Positions 10,880 through 21,211 of a DNA stretch of 64,000 nucleotides are shown in pieces. Both the position numbers and the translations under genes were made by a program. The stretch lies in NCBI GenBank assembly GCA_030248295.1, contig JASANH010000838.1:1054001-1118000 (forward strand). The letters run 5' to 3'. Numbering within the stretch: the stretch's first letter is position 1; every line of letters starts with the position of its first letter. The notes beneath the pieces are model-generated. The model saw only the letters and a program-made list of their open reading frames with translations, was not told the DNA's origin and ran no database searches. The DNA is from Mesodorylaimus sp. YZB2_4. Taxonomy: Eukaryota > Nematoda > Enoplea > Dorylaimida > Dorylaimidae.

Positions 10880-11480
10880 TCACAACCAGGGACTAGCAGG
10901 TTGTCTGCATGTGAAAAAACCGCGGCATCGAATGAGTCTTCGATATGGGCAAGTCAAAAAAGTATATTTTTGGCGATCGAAGCAGCGCCCATTGACACAT
11001 GTACGACAAACTCCATTTGTGCACGATTGACTGGCACTGTTCCCGTTCTCATTACCCAAGCTGTGCGTCCAGCCATTGTTATTTGATCCCCATCCATTAC
11101 TGCTGACACTCGCCCATCCATTCCCAAATCCGTTGTTACTGTTAACATTTGTCCATCCGCTTCCGAAGTTGGGATTAGGATTTTGCCACACACCCCATCT
11201 GCTGGCATTTGCGTCATGGTTCCACCAGTTGGAGCCTTGTTCCCAGTTAGCTCCAGGGGCAGCCCAGTTGGGAAGTGCTGGCTCCTGAGAAACTCGAATG
11301 GTAAGGCTTGATCTTCTTTTAAATCCCGATAAGGATGCGTCCCTTCAAACACTAATCCTAATATCAGCATAGTTCGGCTTACGGCGATCAAGGGTGCATC
11401 CTGATCGGTTCAGGCTTTTGTTTGTTGTGTTAACCAAAACTTACCGCTAACAAGCAGAGCCAGACCAAAAAAGAACGCAT
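10880..11480 (-). CDS. secreted Gly/Asn/Trp-rich protein with Cys tail
   Basis: Three exons: 11480..11445 (12 codons, MRSFLVWLCLLA), 11400..11383 (18 nt, DAPLIA) and 11284..10880, in consistent phase, giving 152 aa. The first exon encodes a signal-peptide core. The mature part is low-complexity, with Trp spaced every few residues among Asn, Gly and Ser (WTNVNSNNGFGNGWASV, SNGWGSNNNGW). It then changes to a cysteine-rich tail (SCTNGVCRTCVNGRCF). The last-exon acceptor is strong (GTTTCTCAG). I do not recognise the family. An extracellular matrix, cuticle or mucus role is inference from composition. Two copies of CTGATCGTGAG lie 130-250 bp upstream. Confidence 0.6.
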
Positions 11481-11609
11481 TTCCACTTGTTTCGCTTATG
11501 CTGCGTCAGGCACTGAAATGAAAAACGATTGACTCGGCTATATCTTACACAAGCTGACCGTGAGTGTAAGCCACGTCACCCATTCTTCAAAGAGCGCATG
11601 AAGAATGAA

Positions 11610-11727
11610 CTGATCGTGAGCTTTGTTAAACAACCGTCCAGATAGCCTCGTTGACTGGGCCCGTCATCGTCAATGTTATAATTGTATTTCCCCATACATC
11701 CTGGTGTCTAAGTGCACTCACGATCAG
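11610..11727. promoter_or_regulatory. inverted pair of the CTGATCGTGAG motif upstream of the secreted Trp-rich gene
   Basis: AACTGATCGTGAG at 11608-11620 faces its exact reverse complement at 11717-11729. The pair is 130-250 bp upstream of the ATG at 11480. It is either a promoter element or the ends of a tiny inverted-repeat element. Confidence 0.35.
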
Positions 11728-11729
11728 TT

Positions 11730-12153
11730 GGGTTTCTTTCGTCGGCTGATCTTGAACCTGCCCAGCGCGTAGGTCAGGCTGATCCCGTATATCGAACATT
11801 CCCGATGTTTGCACAGCGATTCAGACCAGGTTAGTTCACGGAGAATGTTTTCTTCATGATTCAGGAATAAAGAGCAGGTTCCGGTAAAACAATGCGCGCT
11901 CCAGCGCTTTTATTCCGCTCGACATCTCTTGTTTTCGAGCATTTTCGAGAACTGTACAGCTTTTGAAAACATGCATTTGTTTCTCGAACATCGAATGCGC
12001 ATGCGCACAGCATCACACAGTGCTTAAATTCATTCGAGCTCGGGCGACTACTTTACTCACTAATATCGGATAAGCATTCCTTCTGAGCATGCTCTTTTTT
12101 CAACATGCAACAAGTACGAACCACACATCAGACAGCGCCATGACTTCGCACAT
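11730..12153. other. intergenic, no gene seen
   Basis: No supported ORF or repeat. Confidence 0.35.
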
Positions 12154-12675
12154 TCACATTCCCATGGTTTCGATCACGTTCGCAGTCGACTCTTTCATGG
12201 ACTGAGGTTCTTCGCCGGCCACTTCCAGCTTCAGTTTGGCTCGCCAGGCCAAGGCCACCGATTCATTCTCTTTGCTGTCGTTGTCTCGGAAGATCTGCGC
12301 CGCCTTGGTGAACCAGTCGTACGATTTTTGCAAGTACTCGGGGCCGCCCAGGACTTCATAGATGGCGGCGATTTGACACGAGAAGGCGCCGATTTGTCCG
12401 TCCGCTTTGATTCGGTGCTCGTAAGCGGCCACCATGGTTCCGCCAGCGATCGCAGCCATCCTGAAGTCTCGCCACCGGTCCTGATCGGACGTGCCGGGCT
12501 TCGGCCTCGTCGCCCTGGTCATGAAGGCACGAAACATGCGTTCGTTCAGGTGAGCCAGACGCAGGTTGACCACCGGGTGCCAATACTTCTTGGCCGATTT
12601 CCACAACGGCCTGCAGAAGAAGATGACATCCGACGCGTCCGACTTGGTGTCCGCCTCGGTCATCACTTTGTCCCA
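12154..12675 (-). CDS. unrecognised helical protein, 3' exon
   Basis: An exon starting after a TTTTAG acceptor at 12676-12677 encodes WDKVMTEADTKS and continues for about 170 residues to a TGA at 12154. The sequence is helix-rich and resembles repeat-scaffold proteins (AAIAGGTMVAAYEHRIKADG, SCQIAAIYEVLGGPEYLQKS). There is no known catalytic motif. No good 5' exon is visible, and a SINE piece lies directly upstream, so the gene is either interrupted or continues through a longer intron. Confidence 0.5.
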   Translation of the reverse strand, partial: WDKVMTEADTKSDASDVIFFCRPLWKSAKKYWHPVVNLRLAHLNERMFRAFMTRATRPKPGTSDQDRWRDFRMAAIAGGTMVAAYEHRIKADGQIGAFSCQIAAIYEVLGGPEYLQKSYDWFTKAAQIFRDNDSKENESVALAWRAKLKLEVAGEEPQSMKESTANVIETMGM

Positions 12676-12739
12676 CTAAAAACGAGGCAATTAATTCCGT
12701 GTCCAAGTTCATTCATCCAAGCCGTTGAGAGCCATCACC

Positions 12740-12870
12740 ACTGGCCACCTTCAGTTGGACTCTGCTCGGTAGCAAGCGGCTGGACTCGTCCCAGGTTCAA
12801 TGCCCGGTGATGTAGGTCGGAACCGTAAGCCCGCACTGTCCTTGCACGGTAGGCCGAGATGCACGGAAAG
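12740..12870 (+). repeat. SINE fragment, tRNA-derived family (5' half)
   Basis: Matches 33745-33835 of the full SINE. Shared features are GCGG.TGGCTGGA.T.GTCCC, a B-box-like GGTTCAATGCCC, then GGTGATG.AGGTCGG and CTTGCACG..AGGCC. Confidence 0.65.
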
Positions 12871-13911
12871 CAGCAACAAACCATGTCCAAAGTATCCAGA
12901 CACCCAAACTGGTCTGTCACGTTGCATCATGAACATGGCACCGAAAGTGACAGCACCTGGTCCTGGTTTTTCTAGAAGCCCATCATAATTTCCCGAAACA
13001 GCGTTGGGCATGGTCTTTCGCGGCAAGCCTGTATAGCTACTACTTTTTGTACTATGACTGTAAGCTCCTTCGCCAGTGGTCGAAAGACTGCCAACCATAG
13101 AAAAATACACTACTTTGACTTTCCCATATCGAAGATGCAGGCTCTCCCTCTTTCTTGTAGAGGTGTAAAGTTCTACTTTATGCTTTTAGGATGACTGATC
13201 TGCGAAAGTCCTGATTACACCTTCAGAAACCATGGGGGGGGGGGGGGGGGGCCCCCGCCCAGAGGTGCTCGCACCTTATATTGAAATCAATCAGTTTTAT
13301 TTTCGTGTTTTCAACGCCATATCGTGTTAGCTATAGTTTCAGTCGGCGTATGTTATAAGCTTTTGAAGTACGAGTAGCTCGTGACCTTCAGCGACTACCT
13401 GATCGTGGCACCAATAGTGGATCCTTACGGCCTATGCTTGCATACTTCATCTAACGATCAGCACCTGCCCCTTTCTCCATTGCTTGCTGACACATACGGC
13501 AGTATTCGCCAGCATTCGTTTCAGCATATGCCATGGCATTACTAGGTCAAAAATAGAAGTGAAACTTATTCAGCATGTTTCCCAGTAGCAGATGTAGTTT
13601 TTTTTTAAAATTGCACTTCGTTTTCTGCCAGCTCGTGTCTCACGGCCACAGCGAGCGCTTTATGAGAGGACGATCAACCGAGTTGCCATAGAGCGCACCT
13701 TATCGACCGGCCCTTAATTCGCTCTGTACACACGGCCAGGGTGTGCATGGAGCGAGATAGAAAGAGCGAGCTGCACGGAAGTCTTGGAGACCAAGATCGT
13801 CAAGGCAGTGCTTTGTGGTCTGGTGCACGAGTCGTTGGTGAATGTTCTCTAATCTTCGTCCCGACTAGTCATTTCTATTTCCGATCCCTTGTTCTAGTCA
13901 TCGAAACGGGC
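12871..13911. other. intergenic with an 18-base poly-G tract
   Basis: No supported gene. A run of 18 G (13234-13251) is followed by a C-rich stretch. The region upstream of Rab23 ends in a pyrimidine tract plus TTCTAG at about 13896. Confidence 0.5.
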
Positions 13912-14649
13912 ATGTCCACCAAAAGTTTAAAAATAATTGTGGTAGGGGATCGAGGTGTTGGAAAGACGAGCCTAATCCAAAGATACGTTGGTGATTCATT
14001 CGAAGACAAACAGAAGGATGGACTGCACGATCTCGAGGACGATGTTCTGGAGGCTGATTTTGTCGAGAAACGGGTGACAGTGGATGACAAGGAAGTGACG
14101 GTCTCGTTTTGGGACCAGCCCAATACTGGTTCGCCCCCACCGAGTTCCTTCTTCGCGGGTACTCACGGATGCTGCCTGGTCTTCTCCACAATCAATGCCC
14201 AGTCGCTGCAGAGTTTGGAAAAGTGGTACGACACCATAAGAACCCACAGCTCCAATGATTACCCCATGCCGCCGATTGTGATCGCCGAAAACAAAATCGA
14301 TTTGATCGATCAGAGCGTGGTCGATGCGGACGCCGTCGAAAAGGCAGCCAAGCAGTACAAATTACGATTATATCGCACATCAGCCAAACACGGTCATCAA
14401 GTCCCGGAAATGTTCGAGTACATAACGGGCAAGGCTGCCAAGTATGAGTCGGAGCTCAAGGATATAAAGGTCTCGGAGGTCAATGGATGCAGTTCCCACA
14501 GTCAGAAAGCACGAGCCGAACGTACTCCTTCGGCTGCCTCGTGGACATTACCTCCACCAGCCAAGGACAAGAATTCCTCGGAACCATCGAAGAGAAGAAC
14601 GGGAGGTGTCAAGCCGCTGTTCAATAGGAATAAGTGTCCAGTCATGTAA
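13912..14649 (+). CDS. Rab23-like small GTPase, intronless and divergent
   Basis: Single exon, 245 aa. Rab23 regulates ciliary trafficking and Hedgehog signalling in vertebrates. The P-loop is intact (VVGDRGVGKTSLIQRYVG), as are G4 (ENKIDLID) and G5 (YRTSAKHG). Rab23-like blocks include GCCLVFSTINAQSLQSLEKW and YKLRLYRTSAK. The switch I threonine and adjoining TIGVDF block are replaced by an acidic insert (GLHDLEDDVLEADF). The G3 motif WDTAGQ is replaced by WDQPNTGSPPPSS, so the catalytic Gln is gone. The C-terminus NKCPVM is a CaaX-type prenylation signal. Intron loss in an intron-rich neighbourhood suggests a retrocopy. The frame has stayed open, suggesting selection and a possible pseudo-GTPase. 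Confidence 0.85.
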   Translation: MSTKSLKIIVVGDRGVGKTSLIQRYVGDSFEDKQKDGLHDLEDDVLEADFVEKRVTVDDKEVTVSFWDQPNTGSPPPSSFFAGTHGCCLVFSTINAQSLQSLEKWYDTIRTHSSNDYPMPPIVIAENKIDLIDQSVVDADAVEKAAKQYKLRLYRTSAKHGHQVPEMFEYITGKAAKYESELKDIKVSEVNGCSSHSQKARAERTPSAASWTLPPPAKDKNSSEPSKRRTGGVKPLFNRNKCPVM

Positions 14650-15252
14650 AGGCTATGGTGCAGACACAAGTGCTGGTAGACAGGACGGTTGTGATGGTCT
14701 GCAATGGCATCCGTGACCCAATGGCATGTCTTGTGCATATGTGCATGTCACTGCTTCTATCATTTTTGAAATGATCTGGAACTTGATCCCATGCTCGTGT
14801 GTGGATGGCTATCATTTGACCTGGCACTGTGTATAAAGATGGACCGCTTGCGAGGGTGTATATGCCAGCGAAAAGGTGAAACGAGTACAGAATGCTACAC
14901 AGATAAAGGGTACGTAGGGTACAAGACATATAGGGCAATAATACAGTATACTAGACTTGTACAGTATGCAGCAATAACAACACTAACGAGTACAATCATC
15001 CAACCGACCCTCCTCTCCCTTGTCCTAAGGTCCTCATTACTTACTTTGTACTTACTTAATTAGCAGTAACTGTACTCTCACTCTCGTGACTTATCTTCCT
15101 TGCCAGTTCCATATTTGAAATTCCCGCTCTTTATCACAATCCTAACCGCTTATGACAAACAGCCACTCATTTTATGCAAATTTACAATTTATGAGCTACA
15201 AATCCAGTTCAGTACTTTTGATCAAAAGTGATTGACTTAAATTGCCGTGCAT
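14650..15252. other. intergenic, AT-rich
   Basis: 3' flank of the Rab23-like gene and 5' flank of PUS10. No gene seen. Confidence 0.4.
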
Positions 15253-16785
15253 ATGTCTGTCTCATTAGACGCCGATGCCACGCCATCCTCCCACGCGTGT
15301 CCCATCTGTGCATTGTTGATCAACTGGAATCGTGACAGCAAGACGTCCCAAGTCATTTCAACTTTCACATCTCTCGATTCGATAGTGATCTCCTCAAATT
15401 TGAACCCGCCGTGCTCAATATGTTTGGGCATCTTGGAAGGATCATTCAGTCGAGGAGTTTTGGACAATGCAGTTCAAAAGTTTGTGGAATGTGGTTACGA
15501 CGTTGACGCGTTCAATCTAGCCATCACACTTCCACCGTCTTGTTTTTTACGCGAGAAAATGGCTCGAATCAAAAAGGAAATGGGAAACGGATTTGGAGCT
15601 GATTCCGACCAGCCAGTCTTCATGTTGTCTTTGAAAGATGCGTGCCGTGTGTGTTATCAAGCCGGTCTGGAACGGAGGTTAGCATCGAAGAAAATCATTT
15701 TCGACAGTCAAAGTGACTTCTGCATAGCCATCACATTTGAGAACTCAAAGGCGGACGAATGTTGTAGTATTCTTCAAGAAAAATTCCCCAGTCGGTTTTT
15801 TAATGGTAAGAAAAAACGAAAACGGACGGAAGGGACGAGCAAGGATGGCAACAATTCGCAATGGTCTCGAACAGCAATCATGGATGTCTTGCCGTTATTG
15901 ACGAAAGAGTCGATCAAAGAACTCGATGTTTTCGGACAGCTTTGCAATGCGGTGGAAGCGTGCTCTTATTTGATCGCTTTGACACGGAGTCCACTGTTTA
16001 TTGGCGGACGATACTGCAAGTATTCAAGGAATCTAACTCAGACGCCTTGGATGGTTAATGGCGTTCGTCGCGGAGTCACTTCTGTGCAAGGTGCAGTAAT
16101 TTGTAAGTTTCCTCTCAAAAAGTTTAGTTTTTGATGAAGTTCTTTTTTAGAGTTGATTTGCGGTCAGATGGCAAATGCGGTTGGAGCTGAGGACGTCAAA
16201 TTCACATCGTCGGGTCGTGAAGACACCGATGTGCGAATGCTGGGCAGTGGACGGCCATTCGCCATTCAATTGATGAATTGTCGACGAAAACGGACGTTGA
16301 ATCAGAAAGAAATCGAAATACTGCAGGACCAGATTAATTCATCAACAAAAGACGTTTCTGTGCGCCAATTGCGGATCGTATCCGATCAAGAATTCACGGC
16401 ATTGAAGTTGGGCGAAGAACATAAAAAGAAGACTTATGTGGCCTTAATATGGTCCCCTATTTCGTTGGCTGGGGAGTCTGAAAAACAACGAATTCTGGCA
16501 CTACCTTCATTAAAACCGATCGAATTGGAACAGAAGACCCCTGTACGAGTTCTACATCGACGCCCATTGGCCATTCGGAAACGAACAGTTGAGAATTTCG
16601 GAGTGTCCATCTTGGGTGAACATTATTTCCAATTACGGCTCACTACGCAAGCGGGCACTTACGTCAAAGAATTCGTACATGGTGATTTCGGCAGAACACG
16701 GCCGTCGTTGAGTGATTTGCTGGGTGGCATTCCTGTTGACATCTTGGAGCTGGATGTTGAGCATATTGATTTGGCGTGGCCTTGA
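15253..16785 (+). CDS. PUS10: tRNA pseudouridine synthase Pus10
   Basis: Makes pseudouridine at positions 54/55 of the tRNA T-arm. Exons 15253-16090 and 16151-16785 (60-bp intron) give 490 aa, close to the human 529. The N-terminal THUMP-like half starts with two CxxC pairs (CPICALLI, CSICLGIL) that bind zinc. The catalytic Asp lies in SSGREDTDVRMLGSGRPF in exon 2. The C-terminus TQAGTYVKEFVHGDFGRTRP fits the archaeal/eukaryotic Pus10 fold. The best donor is CAAG|GTGCAG at 16090, which joins SVQ to ELICGQMANAV. TOP3B starts only 143 bp downstream on the same strand. Confidence 0.93.
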
Positions 16786-16928
16786 AATCTGGTATTCGCA
16801 GAGTAAAAGATCATGATTTCTGCGTTCTTTGACCTTTTTTGCCTTTGAGTCTCACTATGTGGCGTATAGTTTTTTGAGTTTTCATCTTCTAGTTTCAGGT
16901 GCAGATGTTCGCTTTCAGGATAGTCGAT
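16786..16928 (+). promoter_or_regulatory. short PUS10-TOP3B spacer with splice-acceptor-like site
   Basis: The 143-bp spacer is T-rich and ends TTTTCATCTTCTAGTTTCAG at 16898, 6 bases before an in-frame ATG (16905) and 30 before ATG 16929. Either a 5'-UTR intron ends here, or it is a trans-splicing acceptor for an operon-like pair. Confidence 0.4.
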
Positions 16929-19900
16929 ATGAAGCCGACGGTGTTGATGGTGGCAGAGAAACCAATGTTGGCTCAGTCGATCGCCAACATTCTTTCTGGT
17001 GGTCGTATGTCGAGTCGAAAAGGATGGAATGGGGCGTGTTCTGTGCACGAATACGACGGGACGTTCCTGGGACAACCAGCACGATTCAAAGTCACGTCAA
17101 CTTGTGGTCACGTGATGGGCTTGGATTTTCATCCCAGATACAATAATTGGGACAAGACTGATCCGTTGCAGTTATTCGATGCAGAGGCGTTTAAGAAAGA
17201 AACGAATCCTAAATTAAAACTACCCGAATTCCTGGCCTCTGAGGCGGCTGGATGCGAGTATTTGGTGCTGTGGTTAGATTGCGACAAGGAAGGCGAGAAT
17301 ATCTGCTTCGAAGTCATCAATGCTGTGGCCCACAAATTACAACGATCGAGGAATGGGGATCCGATTTATCGTGCTCATTTCTCGGCCATCACCCAAAAGG
17401 ATCTAAATCAGGTGAGTGCGCGGAGAAACACTAGAACTAGAAAGAGATGGTACTCTCGTGTCTGGGTGATCATTGTAGTCGATTATAGGCCATGCGGACA
17501 TTGGGACGACCAAACGAAAATGAAGCCTTGTCGGTCGACGCGCGTCAGGAACTCGATTTACGAATCGGATGTGCATTCACTCGTTTTCAAACGAAATACT
17601 TCCAAGGCAAATACGGCGATTTGGACAGTTCGTGCATCTCGTTCGGACCATGTCAAACACCGACTCTCGGATTTTGCGTCTCTCGTCACGATGAAATTCA
17701 AAGTTTCAAACCCGAACCATATTGGGTATTGCAATTGGTGTTGACCGGCGATGAATCATTGGGCAATGTTGAATTGAAGCCGGACTGGTCTCGAGGACGT
17801 CTTTTCGATCGCGAAGTTGGACAATTTTTTTTGGATCGGATTAAACAGCATCGCGAAGCCGTAGTTGTCGATGTACGATCAGAAGAACGTTACAAGGCGA
17901 AACCATTGGCTTTGAATACAGTCGAATTGATGCGTATCGCGTCGTCCGGTTTGGGCATGGGCCCGGCGCATTGTATGCAAATCGCCGAGCATTTATACAC
18001 GCAAGGGTACATCAGCTATCCTCGCACAGAGACCACAACCTATCCGGAGAACTTCGATCTCAAAGGAACATTGAAAGATCAATTGGGAAGTGCCAAATGG
18101 GGAGCCGAAGCTAAAGCTTTATATGATCGAGGTCTATCAAAGCCCAGGAAAGGACACGATGCTGGCGATCATCCGCCGATCACGCCTATGAAAGCGGATA
18201 ATGGGTCGCTGAGCGGAGATCACGCTAGATTATACGAATATATTTGCCAACATTTCATGGCCACGGTAAGACCTTGTCATTTGTTTTGGCCTTGATGTTA
18301 TGGCCATCGTTCTTATTCTTAGATCAGTGACGACTGCAAGTATCTTCTCACAACGGCTTCGTTTTCAATCGGCGAAGAGCAGTTTAGTGCGAATGGAAAA
18401 GCCATGATCAACCCGGGCTTCACCGCGTTTATGTCGTGGCAGGCGATCGGACAAGACGAATGCATTCCGTCCGCGTTGAAGAAAGGACAACGACTGGCTA
18501 TCACTGATGTGAAATTGACCGAGCGGCAGACCCAACCACCCGATTATTTGACCGAGTCTGAACTGATCACATTGATGGAGAAGCATGGGATCGGGACGGA
18601 CGCATCGATTCCAGTCCATATCAATAATATCTGTCAACGTAATTATGTCCAAGTGACTGGCTCTGGACGTCGATTAGTGCCTACTGCTTTAGGTAAGTGA
18701 GACAGGCTAAAGTGGGGGCTGATTAGCCCGTTATGGGAATAACACTGGATGAAAATGATGGCTGGTCCGACTGGCTGGCTGGTGGGGTGATGATAGCTTC
18801 GCCGCCTTCGTCAGCGGATGGAACTAATGCAGTATAAATTGTAGACAGTGCTATAGACATGTAGGTTCTGTGCAAGTTACTCTCTGGACACTCTTGATCA
18901 GTGCGCTTGAACGGCAGGGGACACGCATGGCAAAGGCAGGCGTGATTGATCATGGATTCTGCTAATCAGCCTCTTTTCAGGAATAGTCCTCGTCCATGGA
19001 TATTACAAGATCGATCCTCAATTGGTCCAAGCCACGATGCGTGCAGCTGTAGAAGAGCAGCTGAACTTGATCGCTAAGGGCCGCAATGACTACAGGTCAG
19101 TCGTATCGCACGCACTGGCAATATTTCGGGCTAAATTCATCTATTTTGTCCGGGCCATATGTCAGATGGACGAGCTGTTCGAAGTGTCATTCACGTCATT
19201 GGCTGACAGCGGCAAGCCGTTCACTCGGTGCGGTATATGCAGGCGGTATATGAAGTTGATCCAAGCCAAGCCCGTCCGCCTGCATTGTGGGGCGTGTCAG
19301 CAGACGTACTCCTTGCCTCAGGCTAGAGATCCAGTCATACGGCCGTACTCTGATCAGAAGTGCCCGTTGGATGAATTCGAGCTACTCTATTGGTACGGCG
19401 GGGGACGATCCCGCGGGTTCTCGTTATGTCCCTACTGCTTCAACAATCCGCCGTTCCCTGGTATGAAGAACGGTCAGGCTTGCAACGAATGCACTCATCC
19501 AGCGTGTGCTCATTCGTTCCGAGCTTGGTCAGTGGCTCAATGTCCTCGATGCGTTTTGAGTGGGTCTTCCATACCGGGCAGTCTGGTCATTGACGTCGGC
19601 AGCGGTCCGAAGTGGCGACTGGCCTGTAATAAATGCCCGACTCCCAATGTGGTTATAATTTTTGATGGAGCTATTAAATTGAAAATGATGGACGGCACGG
19701 AATGCGAGGAATGTGGGGCGCCGTTTATTTCTGTTGAATATAAACCAGTGAGTATGCGGGATCAGAAATGTCCATCTGTGGTGTTTTGGGGTCTTGATCC
19801 CTTGATCGGGGACTCTTACCAGACCGGAGGCATCAGTCAACGTTTTCTTTGTCGTTTTAGGACAAGACGCCCTTTCCAGACAAAGCAGCGGAATATTCTG

Positions 19901-20211
19901 GTTGTTTATTCTGCGATGAGAATCTCAGTCGTTTGGCACCTGAGGCCCTCAAGTTGCTGCGACAAGAACCGGGCGCTGGCGGAGAGCAGTCGAGTGAAGG
20001 GCGTGGTCATTTTCGTGGCAGAGGTCGTAGCGGAAGGGGACGTGGTCGCGGACGTGGACGGGGTCGTGGAAGAGGCCGAGGAAGAGGCCGCGGTGGCGGA
20101 GCATTCGATGATGACGATGACGATTTTGGTTTTGGTGGAGGAGGCCGTGGTCATAGGGGTCGTGGCAGAGGTGGTGGGCGAGGGCGGGGAAGAGGTAGAG
20201 GTCGGCCATAA
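16929..20211 (+). CDS. TOP3B: DNA/RNA topoisomerase III beta
   Basis: Type IA topoisomerase acting on DNA and mRNA. Exons 16929-17411, 17489-18265, 18323-18692, 18981-19747 and 19861-20211 keep phase and give 915 aa (human 862). The Toprim domain begins VLMVAEKPMLAQSIANILSG and has the acidic motif WLDCDKEGE. The active-site tyrosine is Y338 in GYISYPRTETTTYPENFD. Blocks such as VDARQELDLRIGCAFTRFQ and YFQGKYGDLDSSC are nearly invariant. A zinc-binding C-terminal region has repeated CxxC (CGICRRYM, CGACQQTY, CPYCF, CNEC). An RG-repeat tail, broken by a run of six Asp, binds RNA/TDRD3 in homologues. Intron 3 is unusually long (288 bp). ATG 16905 upstream is also possible. Confidence 0.95.
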
Positions 20212-21211
20212 AAGCGGATGGAGGGGAGGGACTGATCTGTGCTGGGTATTTGCGCATTAGGACTGCAGTTGGTATTTATATTTAATCGATTATTCATTTT
20301 TTGCGAGTATAACCTTTTTTGGCCTTTGGGTATTGTGTGATCTCATCGTCAGTTTCGTGTGATGAGGATGCGAGTCGTAAGGTAAGCTGCAACGGGTTGT
20401 ACTCTCACAAAACTGATGGTTCTGGTCGCAGCCTTACGGGCTAAGGCGTCTACCTCTCACACCAACGATAAGAGCGCACTTACAGGGGAGGGTTCGACTC
20501 CCGCCTGGGTAAAAAATGATTGCCAAAAGATGTGTTCCTTAGCCCTCGAGTGCGCTGTATAGTACTTGGCTATGGATAAAGTATGATGACATGAGTGACG
20601 TGATTCATCTAGTGACGGGGACTCATTACTTTTTTAGGTCTGGGCTGGAAGCTTCGATTGAGGAAGCTGACAGGTGTGTATCTGATTCTAGACCTGCAGT
20701 CCACCCATGAAGATGGGCTGTGCTGCCTCTGGTGCCGAAGATGGGCGGAACGGGCACTTGCTGACTTGTTCTTCCTGACAGGTGCGTGTCTGACATTCCC
20801 ATTCCATGATTCATAATGCATTATAACGCCCAAGCCATAATTGCGTAGAGACTCGAAAAATAAGACTGTTTACCTAAGGCCCTGCCTGACCTCCTTTGTC
20901 AACACTGACTACAGTCTCGCCTGTGTCCAATCCGGTTCGGCTGTCAGTGGGTGACGTCTTTTCTGCAGTAAAGGCGAGACCAGTCTTGACACGTCGACAG
21001 TCAATATAAGACGAGCCACCCGTGCCCTGTGCGACCAATCCAGTAACCTCGGCAGTGAACAGTTCATTCGACTAGTCAGCGACCTCCTGTACGTCTCTTC
21101 CAATACACCTCCGTTTAGTCATATTTCTGTGCAACGAGTAGTGGTTAGTAAAAGAGCGAGTCTCTTTCAAAGTGATCAAAATCGTATCGATTTCAAATCT
21201 CACAATCAGCA
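20212..21211. other. intergenic with a tRNA-like sequence
   Basis: No supported protein gene. It holds the tRNA-like element at 20425-20515. Confidence 0.4.
20425..20515 (+). other. tRNA-like sequence (class II-like, probably a SINE head or tRNA relic)
   Basis: A D-arm-like GCCTTACGGGCTAAGGC is followed by a long middle region. The T-arm is well formed, with GGGAG pairing to CTCCC around GGTTCGA at 20490-20506. The acceptor and anticodon stems do not close cleanly, so I do not call a functional tRNA. Confidence 0.4.

Noticed and set aside
12328-12810. Plus-strand ORF (160 codons)
   Set aside because: Antisense shadow of the 12154-12675 exon and the SINE fragment.
12751-13110. Minus-strand ORF with a GIEPGTS-like phrase
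   Set aside because: The phrase comes from the tRNA-like B-box of the SINE read as protein, a common artefact.
20425-20515. Functional tRNA gene
   Set aside because: The T-arm is good, but the acceptor and anticodon stems do not pair well enough.
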